Positions 1 through 9,397 of a stretch of 64,000 bases of DNA are shown piece after piece (the stretch's first letter is position 1; each line of letters begins with the position of its first letter). The stretch is from Streptomyces sp. NBC_00659. Its GTDB lineage: Bacteria > Actinomycetota > Actinomycetes > Streptomycetales > Streptomycetaceae. Under the pieces are notes generated by a model that saw nothing but the letters and a program-made list of their open reading frames with translations, was not told where the DNA came from and made no database searches. The stretch spans positions 1,798,001-1,862,000 of the forward strand of contig NZ_CP109031.1 of NCBI RefSeq assembly GCF_036226925.1, in the 5' to 3' direction. Both the position numbers and the translations under genes were made by a program.

Positions 1-488
1 GAGACCGTGACCGCGGGTCCGTCGTGGGTGCCGAGCGCCTTGCGCACGGCGTCGGGGTCCCCGTGGGAGACCACCTGTGTGGTGCCGCGGGCGAGCCGGC
101 AGCCGTCGATCAGTGAGGCGTGGTTGCCGGCGTCGGAGACGACCAGCGAGCCGTGCGGCGCGAGCGCGGTGACGGCGGCGAGGTTGGCCGCGTAGCCCGA
201 GGACAGGACCAGCGCGGACTCGAAGCCGCAGAAGTCGGCCAGTTCGCGTTCCAGCTCGCCGTGGAGTTCGGTGGTGCCGGTGACGAGCCGGGAGCCCGTC
301 GCGCCGCCGCCCCACGTACGCGCGGCACGGGCGGCGCCCTCGGTGACCTCAGGATGGCGAGCGAGCCCGAGGTAGTCGTTGCTCGCGAGGTCGAGGAGCG
401 GCGAGTCCGCGGGACGCGGGCGCAGCGTTCGTACGAGTCCGGCCCTGCGGCGCGCCTCGGCCTGCTCGTCGATCCAGCCGAACGCCAT
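1..488 (-). CDS. bioF: 8-amino-7-oxononanoate synthase, N-terminal part (cut by window edge)
   Basis: Pimeloyl-thioester plus L-alanine to 8-amino-7-oxononanoate, a PLP-dependent step of biotin synthesis in the cytoplasm. About 162 residues are visible, from an ATG at 488 to the window edge. The start [15 protein letters not shown], the stretch [17 protein letters not shown] and the segment [20 protein letters not shown] are typical of the alpha-oxoamine synthase family, as is the later [12 protein letters not shown]. The PLP lysine lies beyond the edge. The gene is divergent from bioB-bioA-bioD, which makes the locus a complete late biotin pathway. A TACAAA-like element on this strand near 525-531 could be its -10 box. 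Confidence 0.93.
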   Translation of the reverse strand, partial: MAFGWIDEQAEARRRAGLVRTLRPRPADSPLLDLASNDYLGLARHPEVTEGAARAARTWGGGATGSRLVTGTTELHGELERELADFCGFESALVLSSGYAANLAAVTALAPHGSLVVSDAGNHASLIDGCRLARGTTQVVSHGDPDAVRKALGTHDGPAVTV

Positions 489-658
489 GTGTCCTCCGGG
501 TCTCGCCGCATGCGCGGTGGCGGTGTTTTGTAGGCAGTGCACAGACCCTAGCGGTCGCTCCGCGGGCCCATGATGTGGCAATACCCACACGTCGAACCAT
601 CTCTGTTGTGCAAACTCTCCTTGGCCGGAAGCGGTCGCATAGGCCAGGATCGGACCTC
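489..658. promoter_or_regulatory. divergent bioF / bioB promoter region
   Basis: This 170-base gap separates two divergent biotin units and must hold both promoters. On the minus strand a TACAAA-like box is seen near 525-531. On the plus strand TTGTGC at 607-612 could be a -35 box, but no convincing -10 follows. No clear BirA-type or BioQ-type dyad operator was found, so the mode of biotin control is not visible. Confidence 0.4.
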
Positions 659-1906
659 ATGGACCTGCTGAACACGCTGGTGGACAAGGGGCTTCGGCGC
701 GAGCTGCCGACCCGCGACGAGGCGCTGGCCGTACTGGCCACCTCCGACGACGACGTACTCGACGTGGTGGCCGCGGCCGGCAAGGTGCGCCGTCACTGGT
801 TCGGGCGACGGGTGAAACTGAACTATCTCGTCAACCTGAAGTCGGGCCTGTGCCCGGAGGACTGCTCGTACTGCTCGCAGCGTCTGGGCTCCACGGCCGG
901 CATCCTCAAGTACAGCTGGCTCAAGCCCGACGAGGCCTCCCGTGCCGCGGCGGCCGGGCTGGCCGGTGGCGCCAAGCGGGTCTGCCTGGTGGCCAGCGGG
1001 CGCGGCCCTACGGACCGTGACGTGGACCGGGTCTCCGACACGATCAAGGCGATCAAGGACCAGAACGAGAACGTCGAGGTGTGCGCCTGCCTCGGCCTGC
1101 TCTCCGACGGCCAGGCCGAGCGGCTGCGCGCGGCGGGCGCGGACGCCTACAACCACAACCTGAACACGTCCGAGGGAACGTACGGGGAGATCACGACCAC
1201 CCACACGTACGCCGACCGGGTGGACACCGTCCAGAAGGCGCACGCGGCGGGGCTGTCCGCCTGCTCGGGTCTGATCGCGGGCATGGGCGAGTCGGACGAG
1301 GACCTCGTCGACGTCGTGTACGCGCTGCGCGAGCTCGACCCCGACTCCGTTCCGGTGAACTTCCTGATCCCGTTCGAGGGAACCCCGCTCGCCAAGGAGT
1401 GGAACCTCACCCCGCAGCGCTGTCTGCGGATCCTCGCGATGGTCCGCTTCGTGTGCCCGGACGTCGAGGTCCGGATCGCGGGCGGCCGCGAGGTGCATCT
1501 GCGCACGCTCCAGCCGCTGGCCCTGCACCTCGCCAACTCGATCTTCCTCGGTGACTACCTCACCAGCGAGGGCCAGGCGGGCAAGGCCGACCTGGAGATG
1601 ATCGCGGACGCCGGCTTCGAGGTGGAGAACGCGGGCGAGGTGACGCTGCCGGAGCACCGCGCGCCGTCGGGCGGCGGCTGCGGATCGCACGCGGAAGCCG
1701 GGTGCGGATCGCACGACGGCGCCGGGTGCGGATCGCACGCGGAGGCCGGTTGCGGGACCCACGAGGGCGGCGGCGTCTGCGGCTCCGTGCCCGCGGCTCC
1801 GGCCGAGGTGCCCGCGGCTGTCGCCGAGGCGCCCGCCGACGCCCGTACGGACCTGGTCTCCGTGCGTCGCCGCGGTGCCGGAACGGACCTCGCGCCCAAT
1901 GCCTGA
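659..1906 (+). CDS. bioB: biotin synthase with Cys/His-rich C-terminal repeats
   Basis: Radical SAM enzyme that inserts sulfur into dethiobiotin. The ATG at 659 (415 residues) fits the family N-terminus better than the in-frame ATG at 575. The [4Fe-4S] motif CPEDCSYC gives C65, C69 and C72. Equivalents of the second-cluster ligands are seen in [17 protein letters not shown] and [12 protein letters not shown], and the arginine in [11 protein letters not shown]. coli BioB has 346 residues; the extra length is mostly a tail. From about residue 340 it carries four 8-residue repeats (consensus GCGSHAEA) and one more Cys, then an Ala/Pro-rich end. The tail is unlike the catalytic core and may bind metal. 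The stop overlaps the bioA start. Confidence 0.95.
   Translation: MDLLNTLVDKGLRRELPTRDEALAVLATSDDDVLDVVAAAGKVRRHWFGRRVKLNYLVNLKSGLCPEDCSYCSQRLGSTAGILKYSWLKPDEASRAAAAGLAGGAKRVCLVASGRGPTDRDVDRVSDTIKAIKDQNENVEVCACLGLLSDGQAERLRAAGADAYNHNLNTSEGTYGEITTTHTYADRVDTVQKAHAAGLSACSGLIAGMGESDEDLVDVVYALRELDPDSVPVNFLIPFEGTPLAKEWNLTPQRCLRILAMVRFVCPDVEVRIAGGREVHLRTLQPLALHLANSIFLGDYLTSEGQAGKADLEMIADAGFEVENAGEVTLPEHRAPSGGGCGSHAEAGCGSHDGAGCGSHAEAGCGTHEGGGVCGSVPAAPAEVPAAVAEAPADARTDLVSVRRRGAGTDLAPNA
1676..1771 (+). repeat. four 24-bp tandem repeats inside bioB
   Basis: Four in-frame 24-bp units encode [24 protein letters not shown] and GCGTHEGG, each with one Cys and one His at fixed spacing. The near-identical DNA of units one to three suggests recent duplication by slippage, so copy number may vary between strains. 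Confidence 0.9.
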
Positions 1907-3179
1907 GCTGTCCGTGCGGGAACTGCTCGACCTCGACCGGCAGCACGTCTGGCATCCGTACGGGCCCATGCCCGGCCGCCAGGATCCGCTGGTCGTGGAG
2001 TCGGCGAGCGGGGTCCGGCTGCGGCTGGCCGACGGCACGGGCGAACTGATCGACGGCATGTCGTCCTGGTGGTCGGCCATCCACGGCTACAACCACCCGG
2101 TCCTGAACGACGCGGCACGCGGCCAGCTGGAGCGGATGAGCCATGTCATGTTCGGCGGGCTCACCCACGAGCCCGCCGTCCGGCTGGCGAAGCTGCTGGC
2201 CGACATCTCGCCGGAGGGTCTGGAGCACGTCTTCCTCGCCGACTCCGGCTCGGTGGCGGTCGAGGTCGCCGTCAAGATGTGCCTCCAGCACTGGCGCTCG
2301 CTCGGCCGTCCGGGCAAGCAGCGGCTGCTGACCTGGCGGGGCGGCTATCACGGGGACACCTGGCAGCCCATGTCGGTGTGCGACCCCGAGGGCGGGATGC
2401 ACGAGCTGTGGCAGGGCGTGCTCCAGCGCCAGGTCTTCGCCGACGCGCCGCCGGCCGGGTACGAGGAGTCGTACGCGGACCGGCTGCGCGAACTCGTCGG
2501 GCGGCACGCCGACGAGCTCGCCGCCGTCATCGTGGAACCGGTGGTGCAGGGCGCGGGCGGGATGCGCTTCCACTCCCCCGCGTATCTGCGGGTGCTGCGC
2601 GAGGCCTGCGACGAGCACGACGTCCTGCTGGTGTTCGACGAGATCGCGACGGGTTTCGGCCGTACGGGTGAGCTGTTCGCCGCGGACCACGCGGGGGTGA
2701 CCCCGGACGTGATGTGTGTCGGCAAGGCGCTGACCGGCGGATATCTGACGATGGCGGCGACGCTGTGCACCTCGCGGGTGGCCGACGGCATCTCGCGCGG
2801 TGAGGTCCCGGTGCTCGCGCACGGCCCGACCTTCATGGGCAATCCGCTCGCCGCCGCGGTGGCGTGCGCCTCGATCGACCTGCTGCTGGGCCAGGACTGG
2901 CGGACCGAGGTGAAGCGGATCGAGGCCGGTCTGCGGGAGGGCCTCGCGGAGGCCGCCTCGCTGCCGGGCGTCCGGGACGTGCGCGTGCTCGGCGCGATCG
3001 GAGTCGTCCAGCTCGACCACGAGGTGGACATGAAGGCGGCGACGGCGGCCGCGGTGCGCGAGGGCGTGTGGCTGCGGCCGTTCCGCGACCTCGTCTACAC
3101 GATGCCGCCGTACGTCACCGGCGACACGGATCTGGCACGGATCGCCCGCGCGGTGTGCGCGGCGGCGCGGGAGGGCTGA
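1899..3179 (+). CDS. bioA: adenosylmethionine-8-amino-7-oxononanoate aminotransferase
   Basis: Class III PLP aminotransferase that uses S-adenosylmethionine to convert 8-amino-7-oxononanoate to 7,8-diaminopelargonate. The ATG at 1899 overlaps the bioB stop at 1904-1906, which indicates translational coupling; an in-frame ATG at 1875 would lie deeper inside bioB. The protein has 426 residues, normal for BioA. HVWHPY near residue 16 and [14 protein letters not shown] (54-67) mark the substrate pocket. [12 protein letters not shown] (246-257) holds the cofactor Asp, and VGKALTGGY carries the likely Schiff-base lysine, K276. The next gene, bioD, begins one base after the stop. Confidence 0.96.
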   Translation: MPELSVRELLDLDRQHVWHPYGPMPGRQDPLVVESASGVRLRLADGTGELIDGMSSWWSAIHGYNHPVLNDAARGQLERMSHVMFGGLTHEPAVRLAKLLADISPEGLEHVFLADSGSVAVEVAVKMCLQHWRSLGRPGKQRLLTWRGGYHGDTWQPMSVCDPEGGMHELWQGVLQRQVFADAPPAGYEESYADRLRELVGRHADELAAVIVEPVVQGAGGMRFHSPAYLRVLREACDEHDVLLVFDEIATGFGRTGELFAADHAGVTPDVMCVGKALTGGYLTMAATLCTSRVADGISRGEVPVLAHGPTFMGNPLAAAVACASIDLLLGQDWRTEVKRIEAGLREGLAEAASLPGVRDVRVLGAIGVVQLDHEVDMKAATAAAVREGVWLRPFRDLVYTMPPYVTGDTDLARIARAVCAAAREG

Positions 3180-3180
3180 G

Positions 3181-3897
3181 ATGACGGTACTGGTGATCAC
3201 GGGTACGGGCACGGAGGTGGGCAAGACGGTCGTCACGGCCGCCGTCGCCGCCACGGCTCTCGCGGCCGGGCGGTCCGTGGCCGTCCTGAAGCCCGCGCAA
3301 ACGGGTGTACGACCGGACGAGCGCGGCGACGCGGACGAGGTGGCCCGGCTCGCCGGTGCCGTCACGACCCTCGAACTGGGCCGCTACCCCGAGCCGTTGG
3401 CGCCCGCGACGGCCGCCCGGCGGGCCGGACTGGCGGCCGTGTCCCCGCAGTCGGCGGCGGAGGCCGCGGCGAAGCTCGCCACCGAGCACGACCTGGTGCT
3501 GGTCGAGGGCGCGGGCGGTCTGCTCGTCCGGATGGACCACGAGGACGGGACGCTAGCGGACGTGGCCCGGCTGCTGGACGCACCCGTGCTGGTCGTCGCT
3601 TCCGCGGGGCTGGGCACGCTCAACACGACGGAACTGACGGCCCGTGAACTGCGGCTGCGGGAGCTGGAGTTCGCGGGGGTCGTGATCGGGAGCTGGCCGG
3701 ACTCCCCCGATCTGGCGATGCGGTGCAATCTCGCGGACCTCCCGGCCGTGTCCGGGGCGCCCCTGCTGGGCGCGGTCCCGGCGGGCGCGGGTGGCCTCTC
3801 GCCCGCGGACTTCCGTGCCGGAGCGCCGAGTTGGCTGGATCACCGGCTGGGCGGACGCTGGAACGCCGGGGTCTTCACGGCGGCGCACACAGCCTGA
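3181..3897 (+). CDS. bioD: dethiobiotin synthetase
   Basis: ATP-dependent ligase that closes the ureido ring of dethiobiotin from diaminopelargonate and CO2. The 238-residue protein opens with a P-loop, GTGTEVGKT at residues 8-16. LKPAQTG near 36-42 and VEGAGGLLV near 108-116 are the other conserved BioD motifs. The ATG at 3181 sits directly after the bioA stop, so the gene is the last member of the bioBAD operon. A GTCACC-rich repeat region follows; no strong terminator was seen apart from a 6-bp CCTGTC/GACAGG hairpin at 3914-3931. Confidence 0.95.
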   Translation: MTVLVITGTGTEVGKTVVTAAVAATALAAGRSVAVLKPAQTGVRPDERGDADEVARLAGAVTTLELGRYPEPLAPATAARRAGLAAVSPQSAAEAAAKLATEHDLVLVEGAGGLLVRMDHEDGTLADVARLLDAPVLVVASAGLGTLNTTELTARELRLRELEFAGVVIGSWPDSPDLAMRCNLADLPAVSGAPLLGAVPAGAGGLSPADFRAGAPSWLDHRLGGRWNAGVFTAAHTA

Positions 3898-4172
3898 GCC
3901 GCCGCCGCACGTCCCTGTCACCGGCGACAGGTGACCCGTCACCGGTCACCCGTCACCAGCCATCGGCACGTCACCGGTCGCGACACACCACTCGCGGCGG
4001 CCCGCGTCGCGCGTCCGTCAGCGGTCACGGGTAACCCGGCGACCGCCGCGTTGTCGCGCGTCGCGCGTCCGTCCGGCAGTCACCGGTGACCGGGCAACCG
4101 CCGCGGGTTCGGCCGTGACCGGGTTCCCGGTCGGGTGAACCCGTCTCGTACGCGACGCGCGGCGCGTGCGGT
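3898..4172. repeat. gene-free stretch of GTCACC-type repeats
   Basis: No gene was recognised between bioD and 4225. The stretch is built of variants of GTCACCGG, including a perfect 12-bp palindrome GTCACCGGTGAC at 4079-4090. A 17-bp direct repeat, CGCGTCGCGCGTCCGTC, occurs at 4003-4019 and 4057-4073, so a unit of about 54 bp was duplicated. It could be a terminator or spacer region, or a cluster of binding sites; the sequence alone does not decide. Confidence 0.6.
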
Positions 4173-4221
4173 GGACCTCCCGGGGGGACAATCCCGGTGA
4201 ACCCTGTCTCCCGGGAGGTCC
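4173..4221 (+). promoter_or_regulatory. perfect 12-bp inverted repeat covering the RBS of the methyltransferase
   Basis: The left arm GGACCTCCCGGG (4173-4184) pairs exactly with CCCGGGAGGTCC (4210-4221), with 25 bases between. The right arm holds the ribosome binding site GGGAGG (4213-4218), and the ATG is at 4225. If the transcript starts upstream of 4173, the stem would hide the ribosome binding site. As DNA it could also be a repressor site. Confidence 0.7.
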
Positions 4222-4224
4222 GAA

Positions 4225-4914
4225 ATGCCGTTCAAGCCGCTCCGGCCGGCCGGCCCCGGCAAGGTCTCCGCGCACGCCGTGCACCATCCGGTGTTCGCCC
4301 GCTACTACGCCCGCTTCAGCACCGGCGCCGAGACCCGGATGGGGATCGGCCGGCTGCGTGAACGGCTGCTCGCCGGACTGTCCGGGCGGGTGATCGAGAT
4401 CGGCGCGGGCAACGGCCTGAACTTCGCCCACTATCCCGGCACCGTCTCGGAGGTCGTCGCCATCGAACCCGAGCGGCTGCTGCGGCAGTTGGCGGTGGAG
4501 GCGGCTATGCGCTGCGAGGTGCCCGTCGATGTGGCCCCGGGTGCCGCGGAGGCCCTGCCGGTCAAGAGCGAGGCCTACGACGCCGCCGTGCTCTCGCTGG
4601 TGCTGTGCAGCGTGCGGGACGTACCGAAGGCGCTCTCCGAGGTGCGGCGGGTACTGCGCCCCGGCGGCACGGTGCGGTTCTTCGAGCACGGCCGGGGCGG
4701 CGGACGGGTCATGGGGTCCGTCCAGCGGGGCCTGGACGCCACGGTGTGGCCGCGGCTGTGCGGCGGCTGTCACGTGGCCCGCGAACCGATCGCCGCACTG
4801 CGTGAGGCGGGGTTCGAACTGGGCCCGTACCGACGGCTGTTGATGCCGGAGAAGGGGCCACGCCTGCCCACGTCGTACTGCGTCCTGGGCACGGCCCGTC
4901 GGCCGCTCGACTGA
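4225..4914 (+). CDS. class I SAM-dependent methyltransferase
   Basis: Soluble methyltransferase of the UbiE/type-11 fold, 229 residues; substrate unknown. Motif I is VIEIGAGNGLNFAHYPG, followed by the acidic end of beta-2 in VVAIEPE. The post-motif region AYDAAVLSLVLCSVRD and the segment LRPGGTVRFFEHG match motifs IV to VI of the family. The ATG at 4225 has a strong GGGAGG seven bases upstream, but that site lies in a perfect inverted repeat, so translation may be controlled by a hairpin. The gene stands alone: bioD ends 327 bases upstream and the next gene is on the other strand. Confidence 0.85.
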   Translation: MPFKPLRPAGPGKVSAHAVHHPVFARYYARFSTGAETRMGIGRLRERLLAGLSGRVIEIGAGNGLNFAHYPGTVSEVVAIEPERLLRQLAVEAAMRCEVPVDVAPGAAEALPVKSEAYDAAVLSLVLCSVRDVPKALSEVRRVLRPGGTVRFFEHGRGGGRVMGSVQRGLDATVWPRLCGGCHVAREPIAALREAGFELGPYRRLLMPEKGPRLPTSYCVLGTARRPLD

Positions 4915-4947
4915 CGAGCGCACCCCCGGCGCCCAGGACACCGGGTG

Positions 4948-5322
4948 TCACAGACTCCAGCGACGCAGTTCGTCGGCGATCTCGTGCACGGTGGCCTCGC
5001 CGCTCTTCACCAGGCGGGCCAGTTCCCGCACCTGTTCGGGCGAGGTGACGACCTTCAGGCCGCTGGCGACGAGATAGGCGTAGGCGACGGCCGAGGCGAA
5101 CATCGCGTTGGAGCGTTCGAGCGCCGGGACGTGCAGCAGGAGCTGGAGCAGCGCGGCGGCGCGGGCGTGCGGGCTGTCGTAGACGGGAATGCCGAGGATC
5201 TCCGCCTCGTGCCGGCTGACCGCGGCGACGAGGGATCCCCAATCGGTGACCTGGGGGTCTCCGGGTGTCTTCTGTTCGGCGATCATGAGGAGCCAGGCAA
5301 GATCGACTCTGAGACTGCTCAA
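4948..5322 (-). CDS. Fic/Doc-like toxin component, catalytic motif degenerate
   Basis: A 124-residue protein resembling the Fic/Doc toxins of actinomycetes, which modify target proteins by AMP or phosphate transfer. The order of helices and the segment HARAAALLQLLLHVPALERSNAMFASAV fit in two pieces: HARAAALLQLLLHVPAL, then ERSNAMFASAVAYAYLVASG. Where canonical proteins have HxFx(D/E)GNKR, this one has VPALERSNAMF, so the catalytic His and the NKR residues are absent. A TTG start at 5322 is used because no ATG or GTG lies in frame upstream. The gene begins four bases after the antitoxin stop. It may be inactive, use another chemistry, or serve in regulation. Confidence 0.7.
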   Translation of the reverse strand: MSSLRVDLAWLLMIAEQKTPGDPQVTDWGSLVAAVSRHEAEILGIPVYDSPHARAAALLQLLLHVPALERSNAMFASAVAYAYLVASGLKVVTSPEQVRELARLVKSGEATVHEIADELRRWSL

Positions 5323-5326
5323 GGGA

Positions 5327-5566
5327 TCAACGACGACCTTCGCTGGTGCCTTCGCGGTCCGCGCCGAACTCCTCGACGAAGACGGACTCGTACTGCTTCA
5401 TGAAATCGGCGGCGGCTTCCACGAAGGTGTGGCCCACTTCCCCGGTGTCCTGCCGGACCAGTTCCTCGATATAGCGGTTCACGCTCATCCCCCGTTCCAG
5501 GGCGCGCTCCCGAGCGGCCCTCGCGGTGCCTTCGTCCACCCGGACGTTCAGCTGAGTCTTCGCCAT
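5327..5566 (-). CDS. ribbon-helix-helix type antitoxin
   Basis: A 79-residue acidic protein. The N-terminus KTQLNVRVDEGTARAARERA followed by MSVNRYIEELV matches the beta-strand and two helices of an Arc/MetJ/CopG ribbon-helix-helix domain. The C-terminal half, rich in Glu, Phe and Asp, would bind the partner. It precedes the Fic/Doc-like gene by four bases, the usual antitoxin-first order. A dyad directly upstream (5575-5594) is a likely autoregulatory operator. GAAGG abuts the ATG with no spacer, so either the message is nearly leaderless or the ribosome binding site is atypical. Confidence 0.75.
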   Translation of the reverse strand: MAKTQLNVRVDEGTARAARERALERGMSVNRYIEELVRQDTGEVGHTFVEAAADFMKQYESVFVEEFGADREGTSEGRR

Positions 5567-5574
5567 CCTTCGAA

Positions 5575-5594
5575 GCTAGCGCGATATCGCTAGC
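5575..5594. promoter_or_regulatory. dyad operator of the toxin-antitoxin unit
   Basis: GCTAGCG (5575-5581) and CGCTAGC (5588-5594) are perfect 7-bp arms around six bases. A second, offset palindrome GCGATATCGC spans 5581-5590. The site ends nine bases before the antitoxin ATG at 5566. Its AT-rich centre could include the -10 box, so an RHH antitoxin bound here would block transcription. Confidence 0.65.
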
Positions 5595-5656
5595 ACCGGC
5601 AAGAGGGCCTGGTCCAGGGTGGAGAGCCAAGGGTGCGCGGCCAGGGTGTGAAGCCG

Positions 5657-5718
5657 GGTGGAGAACCTCGGTGGACCACGGTGGAGAGCCTCGGTGGAGA
5701 GCCTCGGTGGAGATTGCC
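5657..5718 (+). repeat. 13-bp tandem repeats GGTGGAGAGCCTC
   Basis: Units begin at 5657, 5670 (shortened to 10 bp), 5680, 5693 and 5706; those at 5680 and 5693 are identical. A further loose copy lies near 5618. The array is in the leader region between the antitoxin and the ABC exporter and does not look coding. Confidence 0.8.
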
Positions 5719-5853
5719 CCTTACATCGACATCAGGGGCACACCCTGGGACGGAGACGGTGCGGCACCTAGGGGGGATACCGGGTGTGCCTCCGATCACA
5801 CTACGCTCGGGCCGGACGAGGAGTCCGGACCATCCATCACAGAGGAGGCGGTC

Positions 5854-6810
5854 TTGTCCACAGCTGCTGCGGAGCAGATTCCGGGCCGCGCGGAGGGGGA
5901 CGGGATCGCCGCCCGCGCCCGCGGCCTGACCAAGGCGTACGGTTCCGGCGAGACCGCCGTACTGGCCCTCGACTCGGTCGACGTGGACATCGCGCGCGGC
6001 CGGTTCACTGCCGTCATGGGCCCCTCGGGCTCCGGGAAGTCCACCCTCATGCACTGTCTGGCGGGCCTGGACACCGTCTCGGCCGGGCAGGTGTGGCTGG
6101 GCGACACGGAGATCACCGGGCTGAAGGACCGCGAGCTGACCCGGCTGCGGCGGGACCGGATCGGCTTCATGTTCCAGTCGTTCAACCTGATCCCCACCCT
6201 GAACGCGGCCGAGAACATCACGCTGCCCATGGACATCGCGGGCCAGAAGCCCGACCAGAAGTGGCTCGACCAGGTCATCGACACCCTCGGGCTGCGCGAC
6301 CGGCTGAAGCACCGGCCCGCCCAGCTCTCCGGAGGACAGCAGCAGCGCGTCGCCTGCGCGCGGGCGCTCGCCTCCCGGCCCGAGCTGATCTTCGCCGACG
6401 AGCCGACCGGCAACCTGGACTCACGGGCGGGCCTCGAAGTCCTCGGATTCCTGCGCGAGGCCGTGGACGAGCTGGGCCAGACCGTCGTCATGGTCACGCA
6501 CGACCCCGGCGCCGCCGCCCACTCCGACCTGGTGCTCTTCCTCGCGGACGGGCGGATCGTGGACGAGATGGAGCGGCCCTCGGCAGACGCGGTACTGGAG
6601 CGGATGAAGCGTTTCGACACGGTTCGGGTGACCTTCGACGGCGGGCGCGGCGGGCCCGGTGGAACGGCGTCCGAGGGCGACGCGGGTCTTGCGGCCGGCG
6701 TCCACGGCGCGGACGACACGGCTCCCGCCGCCGGCGACACGGCCCACGGCAGCCCCGGCGGCACCGCTCCCGGCGGTGGCTCCGGTGACGTAACCCCCGA
6801 CAAGGACTGA
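5854..6810 (+). CDS. MacB/LolD-type ABC transporter ATP-binding protein
   Basis: ATPase of a type VII (MacB-like) exporter. TTG at 5854 is chosen because AGAGGAGG lies at 5841-5848; an open frame continues upstream without a good ribosome binding site. Of 318 residues, GPSGSGKST (56-64) is Walker [11 protein letters not shown] the signature motif, and [12 protein letters not shown]alker B with D-loop; the H-loop is in VMVTHD. A Gly/Ala/Pro-rich tail of about 60 residues follows the ATPase domain. The FtsX-type permease gene begins seven bases after the stop, so the two form an operon. The substrate is unknown. Confidence 0.92.
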   Translation: MSTAAAEQIPGRAEGDGIAARARGLTKAYGSGETAVLALDSVDVDIARGRFTAVMGPSGSGKSTLMHCLAGLDTVSAGQVWLGDTEITGLKDRELTRLRRDRIGFMFQSFNLIPTLNAAENITLPMDIAGQKPDQKWLDQVIDTLGLRDRLKHRPAQLSGGQQQRVACARALASRPELIFADEPTGNLDSRAGLEVLGFLREAVDELGQTVVMVTHDPGAAAHSDLVLFLADGRIVDEMERPSADAVLERMKRFDTVRVTFDGGRGGPGGTASEGDAGLAAGVHGADDTAPAAGDTAHGSPGGTAPGGGSGDVTPDKD

Positions 6811-6817
6811 GGCGGTC

Positions 6818-9385
6818 GTGCTCAAGGCGACACTGCGAAGCTTTCTCGCGCACAAAGGGCGACTGCTGCTCTCGGCCCTGGCCATCGTGCTGTCCGTGGC
6901 CTTCGTCGCGGGCAGTCTCATCTTCTCGGACACGGTGACCCGTACGTTCGACCGGCTCTTCGCCTCGACCGCGGCCGATGTGACCGTGGAGCCCAAGAAC
7001 GACCTGAAGTCCCAACTGCCGACCGGCGCCACCGAGACCGTTCCGGCCTCCCTCGCGGACCGGCTCGCCGGGGTGGACGGAGTCGCCGCCACGCATGTGG
7101 ACGCGTCGGTGGAGAACGCCCCGGTCGTCGACAGCGCGAACAAGTCGGTCGGACCGACGACCGGCGCCCCCACCATCGTCACCAACTGGGAGATCACCGA
7201 ACGCAGTCCGGTGAAACTGACCTCCGGGCACGAACCGCACGGCGGCGAAGAGGCACTGCTCGACGCGGACACCGCCGACAAGAAGCACCTCGGCATCGGC
7301 GACACCCTCACGGTGCAGGCGCAGCCCGGCTCCTTCGAGGTGCGGATCGTCGGGATCGCCACCTTCACCACCACCAACCCCGGTGCAGCGCTGGTCTTCC
7401 TCGACACCCCGACCGCGCAGTCGAAGCTCCTCGGCCGCTCCGACGCCGCCACGAGCATCTCCGTCGACGCCGCGCCGGGTGTCGGCGACGCGGCGCTCAA
7501 GCAGCGCGTCTCCGCCGAACTCGGCGGCGGGCCCTACGACGTGAAGACGGCCGAAGAGCAGGCGAAGTCCTCCGCCGAGGCGCTCGGCGGATTCCTCGAC
7601 GTGATCAAGTACGTGATGCTCGGCTTTGCCGGGATCGCGGTGCTCGTCGGCATATTCCTCATCGTCAACACCTTCTCCATGCTGATCGCCCAGCGCACCC
7701 GGGAACTCGGGCTGCTGCGGGCCCTGGGCGCCGACCGGCGTCAGGTCCGCCGGTCGGTGCTCACCGAGGCGCTGCTCCTCGGCCTGGTCGGTTCGACACT
7801 CGGCCTCGCGGCCGGGATCGGGCTGGCGGTCGGGCTGATCAAGCTGATGTCCGCCTTCGGCATGAACCTCAAGTCCACGGAGATGGTGATCGGTTGGCCG
7901 ACCCCCGTGGCGGCGTACGTCGTCGGGGTCGGCGTCACGTACGTCGCGGCCTATCTGCCGGCCAGGCGTGCGGCGGGCGTCTCCCCCATGGCGGCCCTCT
8001 CGGACGCCGAAATCGCGGGCGTGGGACGGCCGTTGCGGGTACGGGCCGTGGTGGGCGGCGTCGTCGGCGCGGCCGGGGCCGCGGCCCTCGCGGGATGCGC
8101 GGCCTCGTCCACGACCTCGACCGCGGCCTCACTGCTGGGACTCGGTGTCGTCCTGACACTGATCGCCACGGTGATCGCCGGACCACTGCTCGTCCGCCCG
8201 GTGATCCGCGTCCTCGGCGGCGCGTTCCCGGCGATCTTCGGCCCGGTGGGCCGGATGAGCCAGCGCAACGCGCTGCGCAATCCACGGCGCACCGGTGCCA
8301 CCGCCGCCGCCCTGATGGTCGGTCTTGCCCTGGTCGGCGGGATGTCCGTGGCCAGCGCGTCCATGAGCAAGTCCTTCGACCAGCAGATCGACAAAACCCT
8401 CGGCGCCGACTTCGTGCTCCAGAACGCCAATTTCGTGCCGTTCTCGCACGAGGTCACGGACAAGGTGCGCGCCACCGACGGGGTCGGACTGGTCGTCAGG
8501 CAGCGGTTCACCCCGGTCGCGGTCGAACTGCCCGACGGCAAGCGGGTGGAGACGACCGCCGCGGCCTACGATCCGCGGCTCGACGACGTCGCCCACATCA
8601 CGTACGCGCGGGGTGACACGGCGGCGGCGCTCGGCGAGGGCCGCATCGCCATGGACGCGAAGTTCGCCGAGGATCACGACGTGCGGGTCGGCAGCACGAT
8701 TCCCGTCGAGTTCCCCGCAGGGCGCAAGACCGAACTGACGGTGGGCGCGCTGACCGACCAGGCCGGCAGCGGAGGGTTCGGAATGCAGGGCGGACTCTTC
8801 TTCGGTTTCGGCACGATCGAGAAGTACGTGCCCGGCGGGCAGGACTCGTCGCTGTACGTGAACGCGGCCCCGGGCACCGCCCCGGACCGGCTGCGCCCCC
8901 GCCTGGAGAAGACCCTGGAGCCGTATCCGCAGGTCCAGGTCCGCGACCAGGCCGACTACAAGAAGCTCGTCCACGACCAGATCGCCGTCCTGCTGTACCT
9001 CGTGTACGCGCTGCTCGGGCTCGCGATCGTCATCGCCGTGCTCGGCGTGGTCAACACCCTCGCCCTGTCCGTCGTGGAGCGCACCCGTGAGATCGGACTG
9101 CTGCGCGCCATCGGTCTCGGCCGGCGCCAACTGCGCCGGATGATCCGTCTGGAGTCCGTGGTGATCGCCGTGTTCGGCGCGATCCTCGGGCTGGCGCTGG
9201 GGATCATCTGGGGTGTCTGCGTGCAGCAGGTGCTCGCGCTCCAGGGCATGGAGGCGCTCGCCGTCCCCTGGACGACGATCGTCGCGGTCGTGGTCGGCTC
9301 GGCCGTCGTCGGAATCGTCGCGGCGCTGCTTCCGGCCCTGCGCGCGTCGCGCATGAATGTGCTCGCGGCCATCGCCCACGAGTGA
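6818..9385 (+). CDS. FtsX/MacB-type ABC transporter permease
   Basis: An 855-residue membrane partner of the upstream ATPase, from a GTG at 6818. An N-terminal transmembrane helix (about residues 15-35, [19 protein letters not shown]) is followed by a large extracytoplasmic domain. Three helices with the FtsX signature ([20 protein letters not shown]) then lie near 270-390. A second extracellular domain and a second FtsX bundle end with [20 protein letters not shown] and a last helix before [13 protein letters not shown]. This duplicated FtsX layout is typical of Gram-positive exporters of peptides, lipoproteins or antibiotics. Confidence 0.92.
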   Translation: MLKATLRSFLAHKGRLLLSALAIVLSVAFVAGSLIFSDTVTRTFDRLFASTAADVTVEPKNDLKSQLPTGATETVPASLADRLAGVDGVAATHVDASVENAPVVDSANKSVGPTTGAPTIVTNWEITERSPVKLTSGHEPHGGEEALLDADTADKKHLGIGDTLTVQAQPGSFEVRIVGIATFTTTNPGAALVFLDTPTAQSKLLGRSDAATSISVDAAPGVGDAALKQRVSAELGGGPYDVKTAEEQAKSSAEALGGFLDVIKYVMLGFAGIAVLVGIFLIVNTFSMLIAQRTRELGLLRALGADRRQVRRSVLTEALLLGLVGSTLGLAAGIGLAVGLIKLMSAFGMNLKSTEMVIGWPTPVAAYVVGVGVTYVAAYLPARRAAGVSPMAALSDAEIAGVGRPLRVRAVVGGVVGAAGAAALAGCAASSTTSTAASLLGLGVVLTLIATVIAGPLLVRPVIRVLGGAFPAIFGPVGRMSQRNALRNPRRTGATAAALMVGLALVGGMSVASASMSKSFDQQIDKTLGADFVLQNANFVPFSHEVTDKVRATDGVGLVVRQRFTPVAVELPDGKRVETTAAAYDPRLDDVAHITYARGDTAAALGEGRIAMDAKFAEDHDVRVGSTIPVEFPAGRKTELTVGALTDQAGSGGFGMQGGLFFGFGTIEKYVPGGQDSSLYVNAAPGTAPDRLRPRLEKTLEPYPQVQVRDQADYKKLVHDQIAVLLYLVYALLGLAIVIAVLGVVNTLALSVVERTREIGLLRAIGLGRRQLRRMIRLESVVIAVFGAILGLALGIIWGVCVQQVLALQGMEALAVPWTTIVAVVVGSAVVGIVAALLPALRASRMNVLAAIAHE

Positions 9386-9397
9386 CCACGGGCTCGC

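Noticed and set aside
489..658. BirA- or BioQ-type operator in the biotin promoter region
   Set aside because: No convincing dyad was found; TTGTGCAAAC alone is too weak.
1560..3365. 601-residue minus-strand open frame across bioA
   Set aside because: It lies opposite bioB, bioA and bioD, which have full sets of family motifs.
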